A stretch of DNA of 64,000 bases from Bedellia somnulentella (taxonomy: Eukaryota; Arthropoda; Insecta; Lepidoptera; Bedelliidae): NCBI GenBank assembly GCA_963576735.1, contig OY755170.1, forward strand, positions 17,220,875 to 17,284,874. Reading direction: 5' to 3'. Shown piece after piece: positions 13,063 through 28,000 of this stretch. Under the pieces are notes generated by a model that saw nothing but the letters and a program-made list of their open reading frames with translations, did no database searches and was not told where the DNA came from. How positions within the stretch are numbered: position 1 is the stretch's first letter; each line of letters opens with the position of its first letter. Both the position numbers and the translations under genes were made by a program.

Positions 13063-16000
13063 AAATTTACTGATTGCATTTTTGGCATCAGTATCGATCC
13101 CTAATCACCACCTGATAGTTATTTTGAAAATATATTTCATGTACAGAATTGACCTCTCTACAGATTTATTATAAGTATAGTATAGATAAAGATATAAACC
13201 AAACAAGAATTAAATAAGGTATAATTAATTTAGTAAAGTTTGGCTTACTTTTTTAAGGTATTTTTGGGCGATGAGGTTGGAGACTCATCACCAACAACCT
13301 TTATTTTACCATCTTTTCCCCACTTAACTTTCCAAAAGTGGCTGAGGAATTTCTAATTCCTTAGCTCTGGCTTCCCCATCTAGGGATTTATAGCCGTGAG
13401 TATATGTATGTATGTATGGCTGAAAAAAAAACCAGAAATATAAAATGCATACGTAACAACTGTTGTTTATAGATTTATTTATGAAAAATATGGTTTTCGT
13501 CAAATTGCTCTAAAGGCGTTTCCTTTTTTGTTACTATATGTCATATTATTTATATTGCCCTTTCTTTTCTCTCCAAGCGTTTTCGGTTTCCCCAATAAAA
13601 GGAGTCTAGTCTAGGCAACACACTGAGGCAACCGGCACGTGACCAGAACTATGTGTAACTTAAGACATTGTAGAATTTCTATTTCGCAATAAATATACAT
13701 ATTTTACTGTTGCAGGGATTAAAAGCTAGAGGCAACGTTGAAGATTGGTTGGGTAAAGTTGAAGACGCTATGTTCGCGTCAGTAAAACGATGCATGAAAG
13801 TATCCCTGCGAGACTACACCAGCCGACCCCGCGTCGAGTGGGTTACTTTGCATGCGAATCAGGTATTGTAGTATTGATTACTATGACCACCAAATCGACG
13901 CTATTCCCAAACTTGCTTATTTCGAAACAATATGTACTTTTAAAATTAAAATTGATTAATAGGTTACTTTTTAACATCCAATGAATGAAGCTGTGTAGTG
14001 TGTCCCGTGGTATGTACGTAAGAGGCGCCTAAGGGTATTGGAGCTTTTTGAGCGATTTTTGACCGATGCGGTTGGAGACCCATCACCAGCAACAACCTTT
14101 ATCTATACTATAAAAAGACTGTACCGAGTTCAAAAGTGTACATTGAAGAAAAAAAATTAAAAACCGGTGGAATATGTTTAATTTTCGATACTAAAGCGAA
14201 ATTTGCTCTTTTTGAAAAAAATGACTGTCTGTCTGTCTGTATGTCCGGTCATCACGTTAATTCTACCAGACGGATTCATTTTTTCATCGAACGACTTTAT
14301 CAGACTCTTCATTAATAGTTTTTTTGGAAAAAATAAGGGTTTCCTCCATTTTCATCCAAATAAATGTCCATTTAATTGTTTGTCAATAGTATGACTACTA
14401 GATATACAGCTTATCAAAAATTTGAAGGCAACACTAATGTCTTCGTGGCGTAGCGGTATACCGTTCGGTTAATACTATTATAACGGAAGACCCAGGTTCG
14501 AATCTCGGGCATCGTAATCTTTTTGCTGTTTTGTTTTTGCTTTTCTGTTAGGCTAGAATAATAGGAAGTACCTACTATTCCTTCTCTTTCACATTTAACT
14601 ATGCGAATATGTATGAATAAAGATAATTGAAAGTATATTGTATGAATTTTGCGTATTCATTTGGTAGGTTTGAGAATGTGATTATAACTTTTTTTTAAAC
14701 TATTTTTAAACTAATATTCTCATAGATATATTGCGCTATACTTACACATAAATTAATATTCTGTTTAAGCCTCAGAATGCATAGTTAGTAAATAATAGCA
14801 CATATCTCAATTTTAAAATAGTACCGCCATCTATTGACCGATGACTGATTGGCTGCAATCTCTCACACATCACTAACAGTCAGTGTAGGGGGCAGCACCG
14901 GGTCGCCAAACTGCTATCCATACTTACTAAAGATATTCTCATTTTTGAACATAGAAACTTGGTACAAAATGGTTTGTTTCATGATTCTTATGAACAATTA
15001 AAAAGGTTTTTTGGAACTCACACCTAAGAGATTGAAATATAGTATACAGATTTATGATCTATAAATATACTGTTATTAGAAATTTGAAACTTGATGCGAT
15101 TGACTGAAATCAATCAATCACGAATATATACATACATACATACATCATACATATACTAACGGCTATAAATCCCAAAAAAGGGTAGCCACAGCTTCAGAGA
15201 TAGTAATTCTTTATTCACTTTTGGAAGTTGAATGGGGAGAAGGTAGTAAAATGGGTCTCCAACTGCATCGCCCAATGATCACTTAAAAAGTCTCAATGTT
15301 CTTTATATCTATTACAACGCCCACGGGAATATAAATATATAAAAAACAGAAGTTAAGATAGTGTTTTGGTATTTTGGATGTAAACCGGATGCAAAAAATG
15401 TAGTCCACGCGGACGTAGTCGTGGGCAAAAAGCTAGTTTTACTATATTTTCCACACTTAACTTCCAAAAGTGGCTGAGGAATTTCTAATTCCTCAGCTGT
15501 GGCTACCCTTTCTAGGGATTTATAGCCGTGAGTATGTGTATGTATGTATATATGTAATGAAGCAAAATATAATTTCAAGTAGGTTTATACTAGAATTTAA
15601 TACTTATTTCTATTATCTGGTTTTGCGGTGGGTTTGGTCAGGGAATGCTCGTATTTTCAAATAATATATGACGACAAAAAACGAAATTAATTAATAATCT
15701 TCTATCCTACTAGAAACAAATCGAATCGTATTGCAAACAACCGTCGTCGCTCACACGAATTAACATACTTTTTAACAATTTCAGATCGTGCTCACTGTGT
15801 CGCAGATAATGTGGGCTAAAGGAGTACACGAAGTATTTGACTTGGGGGTTCCATTACGTATTGATACAGCTATGCTGGAATTTGAGAAAAAAGGTGTAGT
15901 CGATCTGAATAACTTGGCAGCTCTGACTCGTAACGATTTGAGCTCATTATTCCGGAAAGTTCTTTGCGCTCTTATAACTGTCGACGTTCATGCCAGGGAC

Positions 16001-19000
16001 ACCATATCTAATATGGTAGAAAATCATGTGCAACGGCCGTATGTATCTGTCCTATTATAAAATTAATGCTACTTGATTCGAAATCGCTTAGAAAAATCTT
16101 GTGTTCTACAGGAACGATTTCGAATGGCTAAAAATGATCCGTTACTACTGGGAAGAGGGTATAGATAACTGCGTGGCTCGTATGTCTAGTGCTATGTACG
16201 TGTACGGCCACGAATATTTGGGTGCCGGTGGTGTCTTGGTCATCACTCCATTGACTGACCGCTGCTACCTCTGCTTGATGGGAGCTCTTCAGCTGGACCT
16301 CGGTGGGGCGCCGGCCGGGCCTGCCGGAACTGGCAAGACGGAGACCACGAAAGATTTGGCGAAGTCTCTTGCTTTTCAATGTGTTGTCTTTAACTGTTCG
16401 GAAGGTAACCATTATTTTAAAATATTTCCTTATAAAGTTGCAAGGGTCACGATTATTTGGGTGCCAGTGGTGTGTTGGTCATCACTCCATTGACAGACCG
16501 CTGCCACCTCTGCTTGATGGGAGCTCTTCAGCCGGACCTCGGTGGGGCGCCTGCTGGGCCCGCCGGGACTGGCAAAACTGAAACCACTAAAGATCTGGCG
16601 AAATCCCTCGCTTTTCAGTGTGTTGTTTTCAACTGTTCGGAAGGTAACTATTTCTTGGAAATATCTCGTACTCAAGCTGCAAGGGTCAAAAACACTTGGG
16701 GGCCGGGGGCCGGGCCTGCTGGGACTGGCAAGACGGAGGCCACCAAAGATCTAGCGAAATCAATCGCTTTACACTGTGTTATCTTCAACTGTCCGCAAGG
16801 TAGCTATTGGGACATTTCAGGGACAAGTACAAGTGTGAATGTTAGAATGTTCTGAAATAATTATACGATTAGGATATAAGAATATTACACTTAATAAATT
16901 TCAAGTCAAGAAAGCCTTTCTTCAGTCCTTCGAAGTTTCTGCGATATTTTTGCATATTGCCATGAGTCTTAACAGAGATAATAGTTTATAAAAGATGCAG
17001 AAGGAGAGGTCTGAAATTGTTACAAATAAAACATTTCCAATAATATTTCGAGCCTAAAATATATATTCTTATTTGACTCTCACTACGCAGGTCTGGACTA
17101 CAAAATGATGGGACGTTTCTTTTCGGGCTTGGCGACATCAGGTGCTTGGTGCTGTTTTGACGAGTTCAATAGAATTGATATTGAAGTTTTATCTGTGATA
17201 GCTCAGCAACTCATAACAATTAGAAACGCAAAAGTCGCCAAAAAAACTAGGTAATATTTGTGAAATCTTATTGCTAAATGTGTTTCACCACTCCCAACAT
17301 TTGGAAGTATTATGCGTACGCAACTTGAATCTGTAAGTCTATTTTAATTAGATGTCGAACGGAGAATAACTTTGACTAATGTTATAAAAAGCATAATGGA
17401 AAGATTAAACTTCCTTTGTTAAAATTTTCTCCATTTTTCCATGAAGATGACCAAGAAATTATCACTGGAATTGGTTACAGGTTTATGTTCGAAGGTCGTG
17501 AGATTAAACTAGTCAGAACTTGCGCTGCTTTCATTACTATGAATCCGGGGTATGCAGGCAGAACAGAATTGCCCGATAATTTGAAAGCTCTATTCAGGCC
17601 TATATCAATGATGGTGCCAGATTATGGTAAGCATACTTGGTTAGTACGTGAAGTGAGGATCAATCGAATATCATTATTACTAAAGCAAATCACAACAGTA
17701 TCAAATTATAAATGATGGCTATTGTAACTTTACTTTCGTCTTATTTCCAGCTTTGATTGCGGAGGTGATTCTGTATTCTGAAGGATTCGAATCATCAAGG
17801 ATTCTTGCCAAGAAAATGGTTCAAATGTACAAGCTAGCCAGCGAACAACTTTCGAAACAGGACCATTACGATTTTGGGATGAGAGCTGTCAAAAGTGTGC
17901 TGGTACGGATATTTTTATAGGGTTTTGTTTTATACACTACAAATACACGTAGCACAGATTTCATTGTCATTAAAAATTGTTGTAAGTCACTACTTATTGC
18001 TTCACAACACGTAAGGTGTTAAATAAATCAATTGGGTTTCACTCCTAATTCTTCGAACAAAAAGATATTACTTGACCGTGTTAATAGATGACATACAACT
18101 GCTCATTAACAGACTTACTCCTACTTGATTAAATATTATTATGAATACATAACATACATATTTAATCAACTCGTACGTAATTGCAGGTAATGGCCGGTGC
18201 TTTAAAAAGAGCGAGTCCCGACCAACACGAAGCCATGACACTGATGTGCGCTCTCAACGACAGCAATCTGCCGAAGTTCCTTTCAGCCGATTCTATCCTG
18301 TTTGCTGGTATACTCTCTGACCTGTTCCCCGGGATCAGCTTGCCTTTCCGGGATTATGAAGTCATGGAGAACTGTATAAGTTAGTTTGCTTCATTACTAC
18401 TTCAAATATATTTTTAAATTACTGCTAAAATGACTTATGAAGACCAGATAGAAGTCGTTTTGATAAAGGTGGGAGTCCAAAGTGAAAAGACTAATATATT
18501 TTATGGCAGGCGTGATTATTTTATTTAAGGACATGAAGAGAGTCTTTTCAGGGTTGTATGAAGTGGTGATCAAAAGTATCGCTTGCTCTAATTGGTGGGA
18601 TATGCGAAAAGTTTTGGGTCGGTCAATAAGTATCAAATAGCCTACGCTTCAGCTCCCGTAGCATAAGGGGTGTGAGAGCGAGTATGTCTTGTGATACGTG
18701 AGATATTGACAGATTATGTAGGAGTTTCTCACTCCTTATGTGGCATACCCGCTCTCACAAGCCTCATCCTACTAGTGCTGATGTCATTTTATTTTATTAA
18801 ACTTACATTGTAAAAACAGATAATATTTACACCAATTTGTCTTTTCTAAAGTCATATGTGTGGATAATTTATCATGGTTGTTAACGGTGAGGGAATACAG
18901 CATCGCGAGAAAACCCATATGGCTAAATTGTATTTAGTCATATGACAGTGTATTTGTACCAAACGGCGATAGGTCTGCCCCCTATCACGTGAGTTCATTG

Positions 19001-22000
19001 TCCAAACAAAACGTGGGTACTCTGAACACCAGGTGAGGATGCCACGTGATGTTCAGTAAGTACCTCTGCCAACCTCTTCGGGGTCTGAACACTTGAGTCT
19101 TTATGCTACTTATTATGATTCGTTTTATTACAGCAACAATAATGCTGGAGAGAAAACTTCAAGTAGAAATGTGCCAGATTAGAAAAATAATCCAACTTCA
19201 TGAGACCATGATTGTCAGATGGGGGGTCATGACCGTAGGCCCGACGGGCGGAGGTAAAAGTACGGTTCTGAATGTAAGTGGAAAAATTTCGTCTGATAAT
19301 AATTTCCTTCGTTTTTATCTAACTAAAACTTAAATTATTTCTTGAGGGTCCCGTGTAATTCCTTAAGTTTAATATAAGGCGTACGTAGGTCACTCGAGAA
19401 ATTCTAAGACGCTCGTAACTTGAAAATGTTTACTGTTCCTGTATATTCATTTGCAACAATTGTGTATGAAAGACTATTTTTAAATAAAATTTCGTAGTAT
19501 GTTTTCCACTACAGAAAGGATAGGGTCCTTACAAATTATCTTATTTAGGTTTTAGGAGACACATACACGCGATTGAACGAGGAAGAGGTTCCAGGGCCAC
19601 AGTATCAGAAAGTGCACAAATACATTATGAATCCGAAGAGTCTTTCTATCGGCGAGTTATACGGAGAAGTGAACTTGCAAACTTTGGAATGGCACGACGG
19701 AATACTGCCCTTGTGTCTCCGGACTGCTGTCACGGTATTTATGCTAAAATAAAATAAAATAACTAATGTATCTTACATGCCAATAGAATCCGGTGACTCA
19801 GTATACAAGTAAATTGTGATTAGTTACTTCTTCTCCTTGAGTAATATCCATTATTTGTACATAAGTACAACCCAATATTTGTACATAATATACATTATTA
19901 GCACATGAGTAATAACCCAAACATACTGATTGCATTTTCTCTTATGTATCGTAGTTGTCGATATAAATAACACACGTAGAGATTTTAATTAAATAGAGCG
20001 GAAACCACTGCTAAAACTAATTATCAAAATAAGTTATCCCTACACCCTGATTGGTTGATTCAATATTCTGACTTTTGTTGGTCAATGGTCAATACGTCAA
20101 TGGTCATACATGTGCTTCGTTTAAGTCAGTTGAAATGCCCCGAATTCGTTTCTTCTCCATTTAGTTAAGTTCTCTATGATAACATATCACGTTTTCTAGT
20201 GCGAGGCAATGGATCACCAATGGCTAATCTGTGACGGCCCGGTAGACGCCGTGTGGATTGAAAACATGAACACCGTTCTTGACGATAACAAGATGCTGTG
20301 TCTCGCCAACTCGGAAAGAATTAAACTGACACCTTACGTCCATATGGTTTTTGAGGTAATTGGAATTGTATTTGTTTCTGATGGTTCTTATTTTGACAAC
20401 CACTAAACCCAAATGAGGGTTTAATTACATTAAAGTATTCTTATTTGAATGTTAATTTTATTATTCAATCTCCCTCAATAGTTCATTTTGAAAGTATATG
20501 TAGCAACCGTGATAGCCCAGTGGGTAGAACACTCGGTTATCGTGCAAGCGACTAGTGTTCAAATCCTGGGTCGGGCCTACACCAATTTGTCTTTTCTAAA
20601 GACATATGTGTGGTTAATTTATCATGGTTGTTAACGGTGAGGGAAAACATCGTGAGGAAACCCACATGGCTGAGTTGTACTTAGTCATGTGACAGTGTAT
20701 TCGTACAAAACGGCGATAGGCCTGCCCCCTATCACGTGAGTACACTGTCCATGCAAAACGTGGGTACTCTGAACACCAGGTGACAAAGTCACGTGATGTT
20801 CAGAAGTATTAGTACCTCTGCCAACCCCTTCGGGGATATTCGGCGTGAACGTTTATGTTTATGTTATGTTATGTTATATAACACTTTCTGAGATAGTTAT
20901 ATCTTTTTCACTATGGGGCCGTAGCAACTTTTTAATTAATCGTAAGCTCGTCGGGTTACTGGGATAGAGATATACTATGATTGGGAAATGTGAAAGAGAT
21001 AGCTGTTAATCAAGAGATTTGTAGTCCAAAGTGCGTGACAAAAGTGATACCACTGCTGACAGTTCACATTTTACTATAAAGTATTCTCAACTCATCACAT
21101 ATTAAACCAAAATTAAAAAATGCACAGGTGGCGGATTTAGCCCAAGCCTCCCCTGCCACAGTTTCCCGCTGTGGTATGGTCTACGTGGACCCAGAGGAGT
21201 TAGGCTACATGCCATTTGTCCGCTCCTGGCTCGCGTCCACGGTGGAACAAAATATTGTCGCTCCTGAAAACGCTGCATTTGTCTTGGAACTTTTTGGATT
21301 AGTCGAGACCGGCCTTGCTCATGTCAACACTAAATGTAGCTTTGGGATAAAACAGGTAAATGTATATCACAAATATAGGGTATGTTACTCTTATGATATG
21401 AACTATCAGCTTAAAACAGATGAAGTGTTTATAAATTATTGTATGAATCAAATGTAATCAACATTGCCATCTAATGAAAATGAGCTTTTCAGGCCCGAAA
21501 GCACTATTTTTATCCGTAATTTAGCTGTAGTCAGTTGTAGTTAAAAACCTATGCACCAACCAGCTTAATCAACATCTTATCCATTCAACTTGCAAAAGAT
21601 TGAAAACATATTATTTAGAAGCTGAGGCTAAACAGTATTGGAATGATTTATTGGTAAAGAAAAATAAAACAGCAAATATTTTCAGGTTGATTTCAGCAAA
21701 ATTTCAGCTCTTACAGTCTTGTTGGCCGCACTTTTAGCAGAACCGGGGGAGAAATTTCCAGACAAAGATATGGTAAAAATGTACATCGCACACAACTTTG
21801 TGTTTTGCTATACATGGTGTATAGGAGGAAACATTTTAGAAACTGACCGTAAACCGTTCGAAGAGGTTGTAAAACGGCAGTTGGAAGAGTTTTACGAAGC
21901 TGATTAGTATGTTTATTCTATTCAATACTGACTTCAGAATATTGTTTTCTGCAAGATGTTTCTTATATAAATACCATTGTTTCAGTCTTCCCCAGGGATT

Positions 22001-25000
22001 CAACTTTTTTGATATGTATATGGACACAAAATTACGACGCCTCAGATATTGGACAGATATAATTCCTGAATTTCTATACGATTTCACGAAACCATTCTTT
22101 GAGACACTTGTGCCCACTATAGACACTGTGCGCTATGGATATATGTTTCAGAAATTATTGGGCGCAGGAAAGCCAGTTATGTTTACTGGAAATACAGGTT
22201 ATTATTTCTTGCCTATTCGAAACTACTGGAAGCTCAAGCGCAAAACTAAATGATTTTGTGTATCACAGGTGTGGGGAAGACGTGTATAGCCACGGAAATC
22301 TTAAATCGCATGGCGGCGACCGGGGTGTACGTCCCGATTATAATGAACTTTTCTGCTCAGACTAGCAGCGCGCGGACACAGGTTTGTCATTTAAGATATC
22401 TTTGTCTACATCTATACTTATAATAAATCTGTAGAGAGGTCAATTCTGTACATGAAATATATTTTCAAAATAACTATCAGGGGGTGATTAGTGATCGATA
22501 CTAATGCCAAAAATGCAATCAGTAAAATTTTTGTCTGTCTGTCTGTCTGTTTGTATGTTCCTTATGGAAACAAAAACTACTCGACGGATTTCAACGAAAC
22601 TTGGCACAATTATGCTTCATACTCCGGGGCAGGTTATAAAATACTTTTCAGCACGGTAGGTAAGGGGAATTTTGGGAAAACGGGAGAAGTTACTCCATTT
22701 TTTAAGCTTCCGTCGCGTGTGCAGCCTTAATGGTTAAAGTTACATAGAAGTATCGTATCACGGAAATATTCTTCATAAAATTGTCTAAAAAATATACGAC
22801 AACAGCATATGTCTATCTTTTATGGTTGACTCACAATAACACATGTAACTCCTGATAGCTTAGCATTTCGGAGTATTCTGTTTATATTTGTTTACTCTTA
22901 CGTTTATAATAATCGCATTCATTCCTAATTTAAAAATGTTAACATTATTACCTATTCAATAAAAAAAAGAATCATAAAAATCGGTACAGAAACACCGAAA
23001 TTATACATGAAATGAGCCGTCGCGCCCGTAACCAAAACCAAATCCTTATTAATTTACATATTACATGCTAGATGGCGCCAGTAGTTGCAAGACTTTTTAA
23101 ATTGTTATGAATACTTCATAGCGTTTTACTTAACTTCAGCTCAACCTGAAATTTTGCTTAATAACGGAGATATTGAATCGTTCATAAAAGCGCATTCAAA
23201 ATCACAAAGCTACACTGTTCAGGAGGAGTGCTATAAATTCCGATCATTGCGCTAAATTTCACAAAGCTTGAGCAGTGATTGAAGAAACCTCAGATATTTA
23301 AAAAACAACGCTACCCGTGCGAAGCTGGGCCGATCCACTAGTTGTAAATAAGTTCGGTTTCTTCATTTGTTGGATATGCTCTCTGGATGTGCTCGTTAAA
23401 CTTATTCCAAAATTTATTTCATCGATTCGATAGATTAGTTAGTTAGTTTGGATCTTTAATTTAGTTTAATTGATGATTCTTAACTCAAACTTTACGCCGT
23501 ATATTCCTGAATGGGTTGGCAGAGGTTCAAACACTTCTGAATATCAAGTGAAATTATCACCTGTTGTTCAAATCAGAGTACCCACGTTTTGCTGGGACAG
23601 TAAACTCACGCGATAGGTGGCAGGCCTTGTGTGAATGACCTGTCATTTGACTAAGTATAGCTTATGAAAGTGGGTTTCCTCACGATGTTTTCCCTCCACA
23701 CAAACGACTTTAGAAAACCGACCCGGGATTCGAACCCACGCCTGTCTGCGGTGATCTCCCCATTGAACTATCTTGGTTGTCAAAAAATCAAATGATATTA
23801 TCATTTACTATAAATTCAGTAAAAATATCTCGTTAAATAGAGATATTCAGGGTGTCTCATTGAAATGGGTCAAAATGGGAAAGTCTAAAACTATAAGATA
23901 GATAGATTGTAGCCGCGAGTGACTTATTTAAACTTTAAACACTTACCAGGCACGTGGCTGGCAGGGGTGGCGTTCGAACTCTCGAGAGTTTATTGATGAA
24001 TCACAGCGCAGGCTTACACTTTTCACCATAGGTCCATAGATAAATGTGGTTCAGTCCTTTTTCACTTTGTTCGGGAAATAGACTTGATTCGGAATTTATT
24101 TGGTAACTTTTATACGAACGTGTGCACTCACATCGGCGTGTTGAGAAAGAGAGAGACTAACTTGCGGAAACGGATGTAGTTGTAAGACGTCAGACGTCAA
24201 TGTTGCCAGTTTCCCGCATCAACAAGGTAGTGTTAGAGAAAATAAGCCACATGAAATAAATCTATTTCTAACGTGAATTAAAAAGTATGTAAAATATGTT
24301 TTGTTGTCTTGTGCACACCTAATAAAGAAAATTATAAACTAATTTGTTCCAGTACGGAACATAAACCCGCTCACCTTAAAAGTATATAACTTTTAACAAA
24401 ATAAAAGAAAATATAACCTAACCTATGACTATGATTGAAATATGTATAAAGTATTCTATTCAATAGGTAGCGGACACAGTTTAACCACTGGCCGCTTAAA
24501 AAAATTGTTGTTCATTTTGAGCGTAACCACACGGGTGACGTTGTCAGTCCCGGGATGCAGCGCGTGCACGCGAGCCAGCTTCCACTGCAACGGCGGCAGG
24601 TGGTCGTCGCGTACAATAACAACAGTGCCTTCACTAATAGGAGGGCCTCGGTCTTGAAGCCACTTTTGAGTTTGTTGAATTTCATGAAGATATTCCCTAC
24701 TCCATCGCTTCCAGAAATGTTGGACGGATTGCTGAACCCATCGCCAACGCGTAAGTCTGTTAGGGTTAACGTCTAGCAAGGAAACGTCGGGTAGGGCCGT
24801 AAGCGGTTCACCTATCAAGAAATGAGAGGGTGTGAGGGGAAGCGGATCTGAAGCTGACGAACTCATCACGGACAGAGGACGCGAATTAAGAACCGCTTCG
24901 ATTTGACACAGAAGTGTGTGCATTTCATCGTACGTTTGGGTACGAGTTCCAAGTACTCTACGTAAGTGGTGCTTAAAACTTTTCACCCCAGCTTCAAAAA

Positions 25001-28000
25001 GACCCCCGAAATGGCTTGCGTGGCTTGGTTGGAAATGCCAAGTTATACACTGTTGAAGAGTTTCCTTTTGTAAATTTCTTTGAACTGAATCATTACCTAA
25101 AAAGGCATAAAGCTCTTTCAAGTATTTGTCACAACCCACAAAGTTTGTACCACAGTCGGAAAATATATCGGTACATAATCCACGACGGGAAGTGAAACGT
25201 CGTAACGCAGCAAGAAAACCTTCAGTGGAAAGCTCGGAAACGATTTCGAGATGAATAGCTTTGACACTCATGCAAACAAATACTGAAACGTAACATTTTA
25301 TAACTTTGGCATTACGCACCTTATTGGCGCGAACAAAGAAAGGGCCGGCATAATCTACAGCTGTTTTAATAAATGGTCGCGCGGGCCGCAGACGAGTAGC
25401 GGGGAGAGGTCCCATGCGCGGTTGCACTGGTGTCGGACGCGCGCTGAAGCAACGAACGCAGCGATGTATACGTTGCCGCACGATATCGCGACACGAGATT
25501 ATCCAGTACTTTTGCGAGAGCAGGTACTGAACGGTCTGAGGTCCGGCATGTAGATAACACACATGAGCATCATCTATGATTAGGTTAGTTAATGTATGTT
25601 TCTTTGGTAAAATCATTTGATGTTTACTATCATAAGATAAGAGTGACTTATGAATCCTACCACCGACTCGTAACAAACCGTCACTATGAAGAAATGGTGT
25701 AATACGCCTTAATGATTGAGAAGGCAAATTCCCTTTTGAAATCTTATTTATATCTTCGGTAAAAACCGATTGTTGCACTAAAAGAACGAGTTTTTTCAAG
25801 GATTCATTATATTCTGGAACCGTTATATAATCTGAGTGGTGGTTAGTTAAATGTTTGCATTTTTTGTAGAAACGAATTATCCAAGCGGTGATTCGTACTA
25901 ATTTACCTAGCGAAGAATAACGCTGTATAATCTCAATATCTGTATTAATCGTCGTAGACGCGTTTGATGAAACAATACGCTTCTCTTCATTGGTATCAAA
26001 TTGTTCATTGAAAGACGGCCATGCATGAGAAGGTCGTTGTAACCAAGCTGGGCCGTGATACCACAGGGGATGGGCGCGTAGCGCGTGGGGCAGTGCACCG
26101 CGCGAGGCCACGTCCGCGGGGTTGTCAGCAGAGCGGACATGGCGCCAACGAGATGCGGGCACAACAGACAAGATATCACTGGTGCGGTTGGAGACGAAGG
26201 TCTTCCAAGTATGAGGTGGTTGGTGTAACCAAGCTAGCACGATCGACGCATCAGACCATGCATACACGTTATCCATATCGACCCGATTGTCGTAGATTGA
26301 AATAACTTTGTCTATTAATTTTGATAATAATAAGGCAGCCATTAATTCAAGGCGGGGTATTGTTAGACGAACCCGTAAAGGGGCCACACGAGTTTTAGCT
26401 ATAACGAGGTAAGTACGAATTTCTCCGTCACTACTTGTTAAGCGAATATAAACACAACCGGCATACGCGGTTTCACTCGCGTCAGCGAATCCATGCACCT
26501 GTACGGTACAAGTATTATCTAAAATGTGACGCGGAAAAGAAATACATTTTATTATCGGTAGCTCTTGAATAAAAAGTCTCCATGAATTAATAATATCAAT
26601 AGGTGGGGTTTCGTCCCAACCAATATTAGCTACCCATAGCAATTGAATTAAATGTTTTGCGTATAAGGTCAGAGGGGACAAAAATCCTAGCGGATCGTAA
26701 ATCCTAGCTATTTCAGAAAGGATTGCCCGTTTAGTGTATTTTTCAGAATTGACCTGAACATTAAACTTAAAACAATCAGTTCGCGGATCCCAATGTAACC
26801 CTAGGACTTTAGTGTGTGTATCCTTCTCGAGATGCGCAACGGAGACGGTTTCCTGCCGCCCACCATGAGGAGATGACGACTCAACCGCGACAAGTATCGC
26901 CGGCGAGTTGCTGTGCCACTTTCTTAATTCAAACCCAGCCGAGGAGCAAATACCAATAAGCTCACGCTGTAACGCTAGGGCATCGGACTCGGAATTGGCC
27001 CCCGCGACCACGTCATCTACAAATATAGATTCCAAGAGTACAGGTGCAGCCAACGGGAACCGGTGACTTTCATCATGAGCTAACTGTTGAATAGTACGCA
27101 GAGCGAGGAACGGGGACGAGCTAACTCCGAAGGTGACTGTACGAAGACGAAAATCCTGTACAGGTTCCGCAGGTGAACTCCGCCAGAGGATACGTTGGTA
27201 ATCCAGATGATCTTTACACATACCTATATTTCTATACATTTGTTTACAATCTGATGTGAACCCTATGAGATGAATACGAAACTTAAGAAGGATATCCACA
27301 ATGTCGGGATGAAGCTTGGGTCCAGTGAGTAGCACTTGATTCAGGGATACTCCGTTGGATGATTTACACCCTGCATCAAATACTACGCGGGTACGTGGGG
27401 TCTCACTGGACTCTTTAACCACGCAGTGGTGCGGAATATAATAGTGTGCGCCCAGGGCGGCATCACTAGTCACGGGCTCCATGTGGTTTAAATCTAAATA
27501 TTCTTGGATACACGCGTGGTAGTCACGTTTGAGGGTTGGATTACGTTCGAGCCTATACTCGAGCTTATGAAGCCTCGCGAGGGCTGTCTGCCGCGACTCG
27601 CCGAGGGGCGGAGCATCGGGTTTAAACGGAAGAGAAACGACGTAGCGGCCGGTAATACCATCGCGAGTATGCGTCCGTTGAAAAAGGGATTCACATAACT
27701 CTTCATCAGGAGTGTAACTCCGTTTCTCAGGAAGGGACTCCAGCTCCCAGAACCTTTGCAAATTGTCATTGTCGAATGAGCTAAAACACACATGGGGTGG
27801 AGTCGAAACCACGGGATCTAAGTTTAATTTACCCAATAATAAATAACCGAATACACTGTTTACAGCGATCGGAGAACCAGGCAAACCGGAAACGATATTA
27901 CCTAATAACACATGGGATAGTATATCCGCTCCTAACAACATTTCCACGGGTTGTGGAGTACGAAAATCGGGGTCAGCTAAGGTCAAATTGGTTAAATGTG

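Noticed and set aside
22491..22730. 79-codon frame in intron 28
   Set aside because: It lies in repeat family E and crosses its GTCT microsatellite; the other copy has no such frame.
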